Assembly: GCA_002286715.1 (NCBI GenBank)
Contig: NSJX01000120.1
Coordinates: forward strand, 1-38,083
DNA length: 38,083 nt
From: Dentipellis sp. KUC8613
Taxonomy: Eukaryota > Basidiomycota > Agaricomycetes > Russulales > Hericiaceae
Direction: 5' to 3'
Below the pieces are notes generated by a model. It did not search any database, was not told the DNA's origin, and was given only the letters and a program-made list of their open reading frames with translations. How positions within the stretch are numbered: the first letter of the stretch is position 1; each line of letters opens with the position of its first letter. This document shows, piece after piece, positions 1 to 11,504 of this stretch. Position numbers and translations under genes: made by a program.

Positions 1-2200
1 GCGCCAGCGCATGCACGCGGGCGCAGGATGGAAGAAGGCGCTAGTCGAGGATTGCGGGCTCGAACGTCGCGGGCAGAGCGACGCCGGCGCAGGGAGAAAG
101 GCGCAGAGGGCGCGTGAGCGGAGGTGAGGCAGTGGCGCGGAGTGCAGGCGACGATGTGCGGGCACCGACGCAGGTGCCAGCACGACGTGCGTGGGCGCGC
201 GGCGCGCGCGTTGGAGCCATGGGTGTGCGGGGAGATGCGGATGCGCCGCAGGAAGGACGACGCCAGTGACGCGGCACTGACGTGGTGATGCTGAGGACGT
301 CGGGCAGCGTCAGTGGTCGGGTACGCTGCGACACGCTGAGCGTGTTGCTAGAGCGACGCACCTGCGGTCGCGGTCTCTGACATCCTATGCTCCCCTCTCC
401 AGGACGACGGCCTCGTTGACTTTTGCGAGGCGTGTGTGGTAGTGCGGACGACGGGCGGCGGAGGGAGCGGGGTCGAGTTGGGGCCGAGGGGATGAAGAGA
501 GGGAGAACGACAAAGTCGCATCTCCAGTGGCGACGGCATCGGCAGTTGCCGCGGGCCGTTCCTCGACTACTCGAGTTTCTCCTTTGGAGCGCAATAAAAT
601 ATATGAAATCGTGATTAAATTTGTACGATAGTAAGACAAGTAGATGTACTATGTGTATGAATTTCACGATAAACGATAAATATAGTCACCAGCCAGGCTC
701 ATATCAGTCCCTTGAATTAATAGTCAGTCGTCCTTTGCTATCTTTGGACGGCGCGACTTAGGCAAAACATAGCACGTTGGCGTTCATCGCGCCTTGTATC
801 GATTACAACCCAGTCAATTCCTCCTCAAAGCTTCAGGTGGGTTTCTAATACGCTCATATACTCCGTATAATAATCTCATATTTTACTGAAAATTACTCCA
901 TGTTGTATATTCGATACGACGGCGGACCGTGCGCCACACGGATATTGCCGACGGGCGCGCTGGTCCGTGCGCATCGCGGGCGCTTCGTGCCACCTCATCA
1001 GCACGACGCGTCGTGCCCTCTCTTCTTCCCTCTTCTTCGACCTCACTTCCTCCTCGCTCTCGCTCTCGCTCTTCCTCTCCACCCCGCCTCTACTGCCCGT
1101 TGTCGCGGCGGCGGCGCTCGCGGGGCCTTGGACGGTACGTATGACGCGCCGTATCTACCCTGCTCCCCAGCTCATTCACACAGGCGAAGTCTCAGCGCGC
1201 ACGCCCATTGCTGGGCGTTTCGCTGTCGTCGACGCGCGTCTGCGTCACTCTTCCATTTGCACCCTCCGCGCATGGGCCACTGGATATGGTACGTGCATCG
1301 CCTGCGCGCCATGTCCGTTTACTGATCACATCCACCTACTCCGCAACCGGCTCCACACTGTCATCGCCTGCCCTAGCCCCCACCCCTGTGCCGCATCGGC
1401 ATACGTGTCCGTACCCGCACGTCGCCCCCGTGTCCCTCCTCTGCTCCGCGCCCGCACGTCCTTTCGCTTGCCGGCGTGTGAGCTCTGACCTATGTGCAGT
1501 GCCTGTCTCTGTGTTTGTTCATCATGTGTGTATTCTCTCCTCTAATTTCTTATCATAGTCACTGATATTATATTGTAAGTCATCATAGGAGGATACTAAT
1601 CTGTTGCATGTCCAGTATGTTGTTATGGTTTGTAATTTCTTCTGCTCTTGATATATTTCCTCATCTCTTGCAGGACATCTTCTGTAATGTGGAATTGTAT
1701 CTGGTTGTGGGGGTAGGCTTCTCTGTTAGCATATGTGTTGTGTGGTGATGTATTATGTAGTCTTTGGAAATATGATATGTTTTTATAAACATTGTTGTTT
1801 CAACTGTAAATGAATGAAGTTTTTGCTATTATTGTAACCTATAAATTCTTGATAGCTGTATGTGTGATGTACTGACTTTGTAGGTCCTGTAGCTTCCAGG
1901 CTTTATGAAGCAGTGATAGTAGTGATAGCAAGGTACCTATGTACATAGTAGGGAACCTTCTTCCATAGAAGCCATAGTAGGGTACCTTCTTTCATAGCAG
2001 CCATAGCAGAGTACCTTACTCCATAGCAGCCATAGCACTATCATAGAGGAAGGGGTAAATCTATAGCTACGAAAGATGGATACCTTGCTATGGCCCTATC
2101 AGGGTTATGTATACTATGTAGAGCTATATAGTAAGGGTTATTTTTCCTGATGTAGATACGCCGATTACCATGCCCATGAGATAATTCCAGGTTTATACTA
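1..2200. other. GC- and CT-rich left flank, no supported gene
   Basis: Positions 1-650 and 930-1500 are strongly GC-rich or CT-rich and stay open in several frames on both strands at once. That is what composition bias produces, and it is not evidence of coding. The longest frames (41-667 minus, 967-1488 plus) are Pro/Arg/Ser-rich and show no domain or consistent splice pattern. About 1560-1900 is AT-richer and featureless. I see no RNA gene. A promoter or untranslated region of a gene left of the window is possible but not shown. Confidence 0.5.
1934..2040. repeat. 29-bp tandem repeat, about 3.7 copies
   Basis: Three full 29-bp units lie at 1954-1982, 1983-2011 and 2012-2040, preceded by a partial unit at 1934-1953. 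The unit starts like TACCTTCTTCCATAGCAGCC and ends with ATAGCAGAG. Copies differ at a few positions. The following 60 bases stay rich in CTATAG/CCATAG words. It is non-coding and lies about 210 bp beyond the broken end of the first membrane-protein copy. Confidence 0.85.
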
Positions 2201-2253
2201 GTTCTCGTGCTACTCGAAATGTATTATCTGAACTCCGTGCAACGTCTGCGGGT

Positions 2254-3072
2254 CTAAGACCTCTGACGGCCCTGAGAGGTCTGAGAGTGTTTCGTCAGGT
2301 CTCTCAGACCTGTCAGGGTCTGCACTTTTGCTGATGTATCGAGAGGTACGTGGATGCCAGCTGTAACACTGTGGGCCGCAAGATACAGGCCAAGGACTGA
2401 GGATTGTTGAGAAGGAGCACATCGGGATAAACAAGCATAGACACCTACTGAAACTGGCAAGGGCAGTCAACACTGGAAGCACAACCACAATAATGCTTTT
2501 TCCGAAAACGTTATAACAGCGCCATATCTGCAAATACAAGGTCAATGAGGGGCAATACTCGTGAGGAACGACAGACAGTCACTGAGTCTCCTAGAGCTGC
2601 TTGTAGAAGGAGGACAAGTGGCCGAGACGATGAGCATAGTAACAGCCCGATATTTCCGACGTCTCCACCATAGTATTGAATAGATCCGAGGTAATGCATG
2701 ACAACGTCCTACGAATGATGAGATTGTTGTCTCCACCTTTTCTTTGGAAGCCCTCCCGGCTCGAAGGTAGCCGAACTCACCGCCGTTGCCAGGATGAACA
2801 TTAGCGCAAGCACCATGAGGAGTCGTTTATGTACCAATCCCTCTCCCGTGGTTTGACGCAGCAGCACGATCGCCGTGGCGATGCTCAGGGTCAAGTTTAT
2901 TCCTTCCGAACCAATGTCAGCTACGGCGGAGGTATGCCGAGATATGCCACACACCGAACAACGCCATTTCAATGGCGATGCCTGGGATATTCTCCTGGAG
3001 TACACTATAACCAATCAGAAGCCCGTCATGATACCCTTCAGATTTCGCTTGACTGCAGGAATCGTCATCCAT
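2254..3072 (-). pseudogene. Array copy 1: truncated seven-helix membrane protein (197 aa)
   Basis: Exons are 2955-3072, 2781-2902, 2577-2708, 2449-2527 and 2254-2396. The first four splice cleanly in the same phases as the intact copies and encode helices 1-4, including the family motifs LSIATAIVLLRQ, QAALGDSVT and IWRCYNVFGKS. Exon 5 starts normally (LGLYLA) but after about 20 codons runs into unrelated, hairpin-forming sequence and stops at 2254. Helices 5-7 and the C-terminal tail, encoded by exons 5-7 elsewhere in the array, are missing and I do not find them further left. The reading frame up to the stop is undamaged, so a four-helix product could be made, but I read it as a 3'-deleted copy. 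The start at 3072 lies 41 bp from the promoter motif shared with other copies. Confidence 0.8.
2270..2318. repeat. 18-bp inverted repeat at the break of copy 1
   Basis: Positions 2270-2287 and 2301-2318 are reverse complements with one mismatch and a 13-nt loop (arm CCCTGAGAGGTCTGAGAG). The hairpin sits inside the aberrant part of exon 5 of copy 1, where the gene loses similarity to its paralogs. Several further GGTCT/AGACC words surround it. It may mark the junction where the rest of the gene was lost. Confidence 0.75.
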
Positions 3073-3112
3073 TGGAGGGTGAGTAAGAGATGAGAAAGAG
3101 GGGGCAATCCTT

Positions 3113-3130
3113 GGTCTATTTAACTTGACG
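3113..3130 (-). promoter_or_regulatory. Shared core-promoter-like motif, copy 1
   Basis: In gene sense this reads GTCAAGTTAAATAGACC, with a TATA-like TTAAATA core about 45 bp before the ATG at 3072. It is almost identical to the element before copy 2 (one difference in 18 bases) and recognisable before copies 3, 4 and 5. Confidence 0.55.
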
Positions 3131-5430
3131 AGCGCAATCAATTCTGTCGATGAATCGGGGTGAAGATACGAAGATATGACTGCATTGCAATTGCAGATGC
3201 ACAGGCGGCAGCAGGTCCTACACATATGGCGAGCTCGAGTTCTTCGACGGTCGACTCGGATGCATGCAGCTCCCAATCAATCTTTGCACCAGATTTTCTG
3301 ATTCTCAGGGATTCTCCAGGAGTGCCATCAGTAACAGTATCATCGCGCGAGGGCTTCTATCACGCTCACCTTCGAACAGAGTTTTAGTGGATCAGTTCCT
3401 CCTAACTGTCGTGAAATGCACCAATCATCGTGACGTTGCAGTTGGCCTGTCGCTCCCAAGACATTACAGTCTTTCATCACCACAAGTCGCTAGTGCTGGG
3501 AACACGCATCTTTGACACGCCTTACAGCCTCTGCGTTAGCCGGTTCATGTGCCTTTCGTGACAATGGTTACCTGACGAGCACAAGATTTGTTCCGCGCCA
3601 TTCCTGTTTTGAACTGTCGTGACGGAATCAACTAAAGATCGCGGGGGCCGGGGCTACCGGCGACTTAGAGGTGTCATCTAATATGGCAATGAGGGCGAGT
3701 CTTTGGAGCTTGATGATTTCGTTGATAGATACACTATTGCCTATTAGCTCTCTATGCAGCGGTCGCTGCGGTTGAAACGTGAAGGATGTCGGAGGATTGC
3801 GATACGCGTAGTAGGCGGTACAGGCAACGGTAGGGATGGTGTTCTGATACATGTATAGCCAGTTGAGCATCTAGACTCAGCTTGATAATTTTCCAGCGAG
3901 GAGCCGGTGAGGCAGCATAGTAGGCTGAAAGCCGCACAATGTTTCGAATTCGAGGCTTGCCAATCTGCCAGTGCACCTAGATATTAGCAGGTATATTGAC
4001 GAGATACAATCATAGTCTCATCTAAAATAACGACCTAGCGAATCATGACCGGGCCATCCATCATAACCGACACTGAAAGGCGGGTGATAATCCGGTCTCG
4101 GGCTAAGTTGTACTCTGGCAGACAGCCGGCGTTGTTGGTCGCCAGATCTGTTCAGTGGGATCAATCACTTCAGGCGGCGATCCTTGAATAGAAACCCCGA
4201 CGCCTTGGTGCCACCACGGCAGCAACGGCAAAGGTCCCCCCACAGCCACGGTCGCTAGCGACTCCGACCGTGTCCCTTCATGTCCACCATTCCTGCCAGT
4301 GGAGTCTTCCAATCCCGCTCCAGACAGTCTCAGTGCTACCTCAACGCCACGAGTGCAACTGGGGCATCTTCGCCACAACTGGAGCGCCCCACTCGCACCG
4401 AGCGACGAGCCCATGCGTCTCTTGCAACGTCGGTATGTCCTTCGCCACCAGTGCCAGGCAGTCATGCCCGGTGCGCCCTGTTTACCCCAGATTACCTGTA
4501 ACACCTCCAGCGCCTCGTGGCTCTTTTATCTGCAGCTGCTTTGTTTCTAGCTGCCTGATCGCGGCAGCGTTTGAACCCTTGCGTTGCGACCACCACTTCC
4601 CAAACTCTCGAGCTCGCTGGTTTGCGGGCATGGGCTTCAAGTCGAGCTAGTGGGTGTGGTGATCGCATATGCCGCGCACCGGACGTGCTCCTGCATCCGC
4701 TAGCTCCTCTTGCATTCCATTCGCGCGAGCCACCCTTTCGCCTTCGACGTCGCCACTCCCTGTACTAAGCTTGCTTAATATCGACCCACTACACATCCGC
4801 ACAATTGCACCGAGTCACGCAGCTGGAGCGAGCTACGAAGCAGAGCCCCGATTCAGTGAGCCGGCGCGGGCGGCGAAGTGGTGCGTTATTGACCCTGTAA
4901 TTTTCCTGTCGACTGCTGACCACCTCCCTTTTACGGCTTGCGAACATATTCCGTGCCCGTGGCCGCGCTGTGCTTCGCTCCCCCCACGTGTCCGATTCAA
5001 GCACGGCATGCGTTGGGTGTGCTTTCGTGCTGCGCGAACTCGGCACACACAGGTATTCGTTACCGTGCATACTGCAGTCTACGGGTGCACCACTCTCGCC
5101 CCCGGTCGCGGGAGTCAAGCGCCTCGCTAGATGTGTTTGTATCATGACGCGGCGCTTCACAGAGAATTCATTCCTCATATGTCTGATTTTGCGACACGGC
5201 GAGCTCGCGAGTAGCGCAACTTCGACTATGTATCTACGTACAGAAATGACACAGGTTGTCGACGTCCCCAATAACAACAGGAAGAGTCCGAGGAAAATGT
5301 CCAAAGAGCATTGTACCGCCGCGCGTCGAGCGTGTCACAGTAGCGCGTGCTCAACAAGAAATGAGTAGTACTTCACTGCGGGGGCCGAAGAATAGATCAA
5401 GAGAGCAGGTGCGGTAATGTACGAACCGGA
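3131..5430. repeat. Intergenic flank unit 1 (duplicated with 7.2-9.1 kb)
   Basis: No intact gene is visible. Much of this stretch is a diverged copy of about 7200-9130. Anchors include 3791-3830 with 7524-7560, 4085-4250 with 7812-7980, 4360-4400 with 8150-8190 and 5195-5215 with 8975-8995, at a steady offset of about 3.73-3.78 kb. In the minus sense one conserved patch reads LQLWR followed by GVE and LRLS in both copies, so a decayed gene may underlie it. Both copies are broken by different stops and frameshifts. 4550-5150 is CT-rich. Confidence 0.6.
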
Positions 5431-6919
5431 TCAGGCAATGTCTAAAACATGAGATGCTTTTTTCTCCTGCTGTCCGAGCGCATCCAGCTCGCGATCACCT
5501 TCGTTCGACGTGTCATCCGCAGCGTCCGCGCTCGGGGCTTCTGCCAGCGCAGGCACCGATATCGTGTGTGTCGCCACATGAACTGCGATTGGGTCTGCCC
5601 GGATAGTTGATAGCTGACCGTCGGTCGGCAAGGACTTGTTTCCGAACTTGAAGATGCGGCGCACGGCAGCGCACGGCCTAGCCGGTTCCGGGTTTGCATA
5701 CTGCACGGTTTCGGGCCCGCTGGTGTAAAACTTGATCTGTAGGAGAAGGAGACATAATACGATGGGCTAGGACAAGGAATGTTATAATGAGTCGCCATAC
5801 GTTGGGGGGCTATTTCACGGATGGACTTACGGGAAGTTGTACAACTGCCCCCATTAGCAGAGTCTGAACATCCGTGGTTGTGGAAAACTCGTCGCCTTCA
5901 AAGGTTATGTATGCAACGATGCCCAGGGTATATATCAAGCTCGTCTCAACGACGAAGAAGATAACGGTGAATAGCCTGTTGCTCTTCATTAAGCGGGCCG
6001 ACGAATAAATCTTGAAAGAAATTGCAACTGTGAAATGGTGGTGTGGGCAATCTACATGACCCAGAACAAGGAAAATGAAAAAGTATACGAACTCGTGCAG
6101 TAGACGGTGCAAAAAATTGTTATTGAAGCCCATATCCAGCTCTTGTCATTCCATGTCTGTACTCTATCAAGTGTAGGGGTGGATTGCACTTCTTGCATAT
6201 CTTCCGTAATTGTGCTGCTGACGGCCTGGATGCCAGTCTTCACAAGGTTAGACCCGAAGGCTATGCAGGGTCAGCGGCGCACTACATGAACATACACCAG
6301 TCCACTCACCGAAACTGGCAATGGCGGTCAATGCTGGGAGCACAACCACAGTGATATGTTTCCTATAAACTGCGTAGCAGCGCCAAATCTAAAGACGCCA
6401 AATCGATTAGATATAGTAATAGATTTGTAAAGAATGACAGACAGTCACTGAGTCTCCCAGAGCTGCCTGAACAAGAAGCAGAAGTTGCCTCGTTTCTGCA
6501 TACCTCATGTTGTGTACACTCGCGGTCTGCATATCTTCGAAAGTTCCAAAGCCAGAGGGTATGGATAGTGCTGCAAAGGTGATGTCCTGGGAAAAGATGA
6601 AGTCAGTGTCTGTTTCTTCAAGCTCGAGGCTGTCTCGACCAGACAGTCGAACTCACGGCCGTTGCGATGGTGAACATGAGCACGAGCGCCAAAAGGAACC
6701 ACTTAGATACTAGCTCTTTCCCTGTACTCCGACGCAATAGCACGGTCGCCGTGATAATACTTAGTGAGAAATTCAAAGCTTCCAAGTGTTGTCAGCTGCA
6801 GTGAACGCGTATGAAATATATCACATACCATACAAACATGTTTCCGTAACAATGACTGGGATGTCAACATCTTGAAGAGCATTGTTATACCCTTGCAAGT
6901 ATGATTGATCTTCGTCCAT
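5431..6919 (-). CDS. Array copy 2: fungal seven-helix membrane protein (378 aa)
   Basis: Exons 6829-6919, 6657-6778, 6443-6586, 6310-6388, 6093-6260, 5831-6027 and 5431-5766 join to an open 1137-nt frame. Predicted helices lie near residues 22-46, 56-74, 104-121, 130-147, 187-205, 220-243 and 256-280. Arg/Lys sits after helices 1 (LLRRS), 3 (IWRCYAVYRK) and 5 (KIYSSARLMKS) and in the tail. By the positive-inside rule the N-terminus is outside and the roughly 100-residue tail inside, as in G-protein-coupled receptors. The family resembles the large Agaricomycete-specific heptahelical proteins with a GD..xxWR motif, whose ligands are unknown. The tail is Ala/Asp/Glu-rich and ends VLDIA. The start was chosen because it begins the first exon, lies 43 bp from the promoter motif and matches the other copies. 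Some donors are weak (GTCTGT, GTTCGT) but are conserved in the paralogs. Function is not assignable from sequence alone. Confidence 0.85.
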
Positions 6920-6961
6920 TGTAGAGGGAGGTAGAAAAGTGAAGAACGAATCGGAAAGTTT

Positions 6962-6979
6962 GGTCTATTTAACTTGACT
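6962..6979 (-). promoter_or_regulatory. Shared core-promoter-like motif, copy 2
   Basis: Gene-sense AGTCAAGTTAAATAGACC ends 43 bp before the ATG at 6919, and GATCAATC lies just upstream of it. It matches the copy 1 element with a single substitution. The spacing suits a TATA-like element with a short leader. Confidence 0.55.
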
Positions 6980-9140
6980 TGATTGATCTTTGAGTCTGTA
7001 AAGAAATAAGAGCAGAAATGAGAGGCTCTTATTCACATGATGCGCAGATGGAATACTAGTATAGATCCGGCAAGCACGAGCGTTTTGACAAGTGCTGCAT
7101 GCAACTCAACCCTCGCCAGATTTTCGGATTGAGATTCTCCAGGAGTAGCTAACGGTGCACATTGTCAGCGTGCCCTGTAGTCACTGCTTGAGCCGGCCCA
7201 TGCATCTCTCATCACCGGTTATAGTGGTACTTACCTCACGACGTTTGTTCCGTACGGTTGTCTGTTTTGGTAGTCATGAAGGCGGCGAGAGGAGATGGAA
7301 AAGTAATGTACAAAGGTGCGCGTGATTGTGACCGCGTTTGGAAAGATTCGCGCCGAACCACTGTAGCAGGATCAACAAAGAAATTCGGAATGATCAGCCG
7401 CTTGTAGATGTTGTTTCACCAGGCGACAAGGGCGAGGCTTTGGAATCCGGCGACTTTGTCAACTGATACGCCGCTGCCTAGCTCTGGATGTAGTTACCAC
7501 TGCAGTTGAAACGCGAAGGGTATAGGAGGATTGCGATACACGTAGTGAGCGGTACGGGGAAAGGGAAAATTGATGTTCCGATACCTGTACTGCCGTTTAA
7601 GCATCGAGAATTGCCTTCGTGGTTTTCCAGTGAGGAGCTGGTTAGAAGCATAGCAGGCTGCACGTCTGCCGCACGATGAAGGCTTGCTAATCTGCACCGA
7701 AACATCAGCAGATGTAATATGATTTACGAGATACATTCGTGATCTAGTATAGTAAGGGGCTGGTTAAAATGACGACCTAGCCTCGTAACTAGGCCATCGT
7801 TGAAAGGCAGGCAATAATCCGGTCTCGGGTCAAGTTGTCAAGTTGTGGTAGACGTCGTGCTGACGGATGTCGGCGCTGTTGGTCGCTAGAACGACCGCCA
7901 GGACGTCGACGAGCGGGATCAATTTCAGTCGGCGATCCTTTGACGGAAATCCCGACGGTCCTTGGTGCCACCGCGGGAGCGACGGGCCGAGGACGGCCAC
8001 CCTACTGCTGCTGCCAGCCTGGCAGCGACTCACGCCATGTCCACTCGTTGCCCTTTGGCCCTGGTAGCAAGTCTGCGTCGCCCACTATGCCCGGAGTCTT
8101 CAAACTTCGCTTGCGACAGTCTCAGCACGGCCTCAACACCTCCAATGCAGCTGGACCATGTCCGCCACAATTGGAGCACCCCATGCTTGCAGGTGTACCT
8201 ATTCTATTTCCTGCGCTTCGTCACCTTCTCCGTTTGCAGCTGCATTTTTTTTACGCTGTCTAACAGTTGCGGCGCTCGGACCCTCGCGCCCATCATTCCC
8301 CGAACTCTCACTGGTTTGTGGGCGCGGGTTTCAAGTAAAGCCAGTGGACGCTGTGACTGCATACGCCGTGCACTGGACTTGCTCCTGCATCCACTGGCTC
8401 TACTGAGCTTCCACTCGCGCGACGCGCCCTTTCACCTCCGACGTCGCCGGTCCCCGCACTTCGCCCATTTCACATCGGTTGACTGGGCACCCGCCTCCTT
8501 TTGCCTCACGGCCACTCAGTTGCCCCCCGGGAGTGAGCTATGCAGAGGAACCAAGACTCGGTGGGCCGGTGCAGCCTGGAAAAGTGGTACGCTTCTGACC
8601 CTGCGACACTTCTGCGACCTCTGACCACCCCCGCCTCTACCCTCCACGCCGCGCAGGCGTTGTCCGTGCTCGCGCTCTGCTCTTCGCTAGACCCGTGTGT
8701 ATGACCTCGTGTCAAGCACGACGTGCATTGGACGCGCTTCCGTGCTCTGCCAGCTCGGTGCGCACAAGGGTTTCAGTTCTCGCGCGCCACTGCGGGCTCA
8801 CGACTTTGGCTCTCGGCAAGGGCTCCTAGCTGTGGGGGTCGAAGTCCTCGCTAGGCGTATTGGCACCCTAACGCGGCGCGTTGGAGAATGTCCCTCTGGG
8901 CACAACAATGTCGACCTATCGGTGTCAAGACGGCGTATGTCGCTGCGTGTAATCTCTATGAGTGTGATTTAGAACACAGCGAGTTCGCGAGTAGCACTAT
9001 TTCAGCACGTTGATGTCACTGGTAATAAGAAGATTTTGCAGATGAAGTCCGAAGATTACTGTACGGGCACGTCGTTCACGTTGCAGCGACTGCTCAGGCC
9101 GAATGAAAGACCAAGACAAAGGACGTAACAATGTGTCTCA
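6980..9140. repeat. Intergenic flank unit 2 (duplicate of 3.1-5.4 kb)
   Basis: This is a second, diverged copy of the flank described at 3131-5430. No intact gene is seen. 7080-7150 also resembles 3260-3320 (CCAGATTTTC then GATTCTCCAGGAGT), so the similarity begins close to the promoters. The minus-sense patch at 8090-8190 reads LQLWR, then GVEAVLRLS and EDSG, parallel to unit 1. CT-rich sequence fills 8380-8530. The frame disruptions differ from those of unit 1, which argues that both are decayed or non-coding. Confidence 0.6.
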
Positions 9141-10602
9141 CTACGGATTGACTGAAGCAACATCTAAAATACTGGGAACCTCCTGTGCCCGTGTTCTAAC
9201 CGCGTCCGACTCAGGGTTGTCTCCGTACGGTGTATCATTCGGAGCGTCGGGACTCGGGCCTTCTCCTGTCATTGATCCTATGTGCGTCGGCTCATGGATT
9301 GCGACTGAAGCTGCCGGGAAAATCGACGGATCGTCATGGGCAGAGGCCTCCCTGCCGCTCCTGAAGATGCGACGCAAGGCATCCCACGATCTGGCTGGTT
9401 CTGGGTCCGTATAACGGACGGCATCACTTCCACAGCGGTGGAATTTGATTTGCAGGAGCAGAAGACACAGAGCGAGGAACTAGCAGAGCGCGGTGATTAG
9501 AGAGACTCTGTACAGAGCCGCTGAAACGGTAGGGAGTTAGATGAGTGGACGCACCGAAAGATGTACAATCACCCCCATAAGTATTTCGTGGACTATCACC
9601 ACAGGTCCCATGGCAATCGTCCCGACCAGCGGCAACAAGGCTATGGCCTTCCCCAGATATGCGACGACGCTCGCCGTGTAGATGAAGCCTGTCTCTACGA
9701 TGAAGAATATAACAGCAAATAAGTTACTGCTCTTCGTAAGTCGGCCAGATGAATGAATCTTGAGAGATATTGCGACTAGAACGTAGTGGCGGTTGAAGCT
9801 TTCACAGACGACGTGTATGGGAAGAGTACGAACTTGTACTATAAATGGTGCAGATCACAGTGATCACAGCCCATATCCAACCCTTGGCCATCCAATTCCA
9901 TGGATCAATTGTACTACCAAAGCCGGGTCGGCACGCAATGGACAGTCCTAAGGCTGCGGATTGTCAGCGACGCCGCCTAGCGAGACGAATACATAGCCCA
10001 CCAAAACTGGCAACGGAGGCTAACACAGGAAGTATGGCCACCAGGACGCTTCTGCCATGAACGACGTAGCAGCGCCAAATCTAGAAGCACCGAATCAATA
10101 GACGAAACGTCCGTGAAAACCGACCAACGATCATCAAGTCTCCCAGAGCCCCTTGGACAAGAAAAAGGATTGTTCGTGCTCTCAGCGAGGTAAATTTGTA
10201 TTTTTGGAATTCGATGACGTTGAGAACGGTGTACTGAGATAAACAAAATCATGTTCTCCCCTTTTTCTTTCGAAGTTGCTCCAAATTAAACTGTCGACCA
10301 AACTCACTGCTGTGGCAACGCCAAACATTAGCACGAGCATTAACAGGGACATTTTATGCACCGATGCCTCTCCCTTGTCCTTCCGGAGCAACACAATTGT
10401 CGTTACGATGCATACCGACAAATTGACGCCTTTCCAAAAGTCGTCAAAAAAGGGAGAGGTGTATGAAAGCATACTACATACCGTACAAGCCCGTTTCTGT
10501 GGTGATTATTGGAAAATGAGACCTAGCAGCCCTTCCTCCAGCCCAAACCCCACAAGCAAATATGACGGAAGACTCTGGGTTGCAGAAGTCGAAGTCGGTC
10601 AT
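9141..10602 (-). CDS. Array copy 3: fungal seven-helix membrane protein (368 aa)
   Basis: Exons 10482-10602, 10308-10429, 10129-10233, 10002-10080, 9834-9953, 9555-9775 and 9141-9479 give an open 1107-nt frame with the same intron phases as the other copies. Exon 2 encodes the VNLSV...VLLRK helix. Exon 3 is the shortest of the array (35 codons), and exon 5 has a short outside loop (39 codons), as in copy 4. Exon 6 has the longest loop between helices 6 and 7. The helix-3 motif reads GDLMI-IWRCYVVHG instead of GDSVT-IWRCY. The family ending (ILDVA) is followed by four extra residues SVNP, as though the ancestral stop was lost. Copies 3 and 4 share LGLSIACRP and VLLRK and are probably sister duplicates. 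Product presumably at a cell membrane, N-out and C-in. Role unknown. Confidence 0.83.
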
Positions 10603-10643
10603 CGTGAGTTGAGAGAAAAAGATAAAGAGAGGAGATAAACCTT

Positions 10644-10661
10644 CACCTGTTTCACTCGACT
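10644..10661 (-). promoter_or_regulatory. Diverged promoter-like motif, copy 3
   Basis: Gene-sense AGTCGAGTGAAACAGGTG ends 42 bp before the ATG at 10602 and follows GATAAATCA. It aligns without gaps to the motifs of copies 1 and 2 but has lost the TTAAATA core, so activity is less certain. Confidence 0.35.
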
Positions 10662-10679
10662 TGATTTATCTTCGAAATT

Positions 10680-11504
10680 GTTAGGGGCGGAGATAAGAAG
10701 GGGGACCTGCACGGCAATTGCTTACGCGCGGGCGAGGGCGCATCTGGTAGGCTAAAGCACTTCAACGGTCGACAAATGCGGCTGCAAATCGACATATACA
10801 CTGGTTTTCTGATACAAGTTAGCTAGACATACCCTTCACTTCGAGCAGTCTTCCATTTGATCTTGGTTTGATCACTCCTTCATAAACATCTCGAAAGGAT
10901 CCATGCGCTTCGGAACTCGTCGCCGTGATTAGCTAACGGACACAACGTTCCGGCAGCGCCAATACTTGTTTAGATGACTGAATGCACTCTTGGAAGGAAG
11001 TAAGGACTTGGGCTACCGGTGGCCTGCGGAGATCGCCCAGTAACTAGCCGACCTGAGGGGCAAGTCCACGGAGGCCGGTGACTTCGTGGTTGAATCTTGT
11101 GGATGTATTTTAATAGCCTAGCTCGGCGTGGCTTGATTACTACAGTTAGAATACACATCACCGAGGAAGATTGTGGTGAGTATAATGAACCGTCGTGACG
11201 GATGTAGCTACGATGTTAGTCAAGTCACCATCGAGCGCTCGCACGGGGCCTGGCGGCCCGGAGCCCACGTCCGCGTCAGACCCTGCGCGACTCACGCGAC
11301 GTACCCTCACCCCAACATGCACAACTGTCGATTGCACTCCCGCCTGCTGAAACGGAATACCCATTGATGCACCGAGAAGACAGTTCTTACGTGAGGCAGA
11401 ACAATAGGGGGAAACAACAGGCAAGTAATATACTCTTTCACGCCCTCCTATTCACGTCGTGCGCCGCCTGGCCTCAACCCCGGTGTTCTGAACATCTTTC
11501 GTCA
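10680..11504. repeat. Intergenic flank unit 3, partial and degraded
   Basis: About 11050-11330 aligns with 7440-7500 and 7850-8030 in unit 2 (GGAGGCCGGTGACTTCGTGG against GGAATCCGGCGACTTTGTCA, CGTGACGGATGTAG against CTGACGGATGTCGG, GCGACTCACGC in both). This is a third, shorter copy of the array flank. It runs into the monooxygenase relic downstream. No intact gene is seen. 10680-11040 shows nothing recognisable beyond a possible upstream-flank remnant near 10800. Confidence 0.5.

Noticed and set aside
41..667. 208-codon open frame on the minus strand at the left edge
   Set aside because: Overlapping open frames on both strands, Arg/Pro/Ser-rich composition and no domain point to GC bias, not coding.
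967..1488. 173-codon plus-strand frame with a hydrophobic stretch
   Set aside because: The hydrophobic run comes from a CT-rich tract. Other frames are open too and no family is recognisable.
11215..11310. Plus-strand VTIERSHGAWRPGAHVRV resembling a ferric-reductase FAD-binding segment
   Set aside because: The same DNA aligns with the non-coding flank units at 7.85-8.03 and 4.1-4.25 kb, where that frame is not kept. The resemblance is probably chance.
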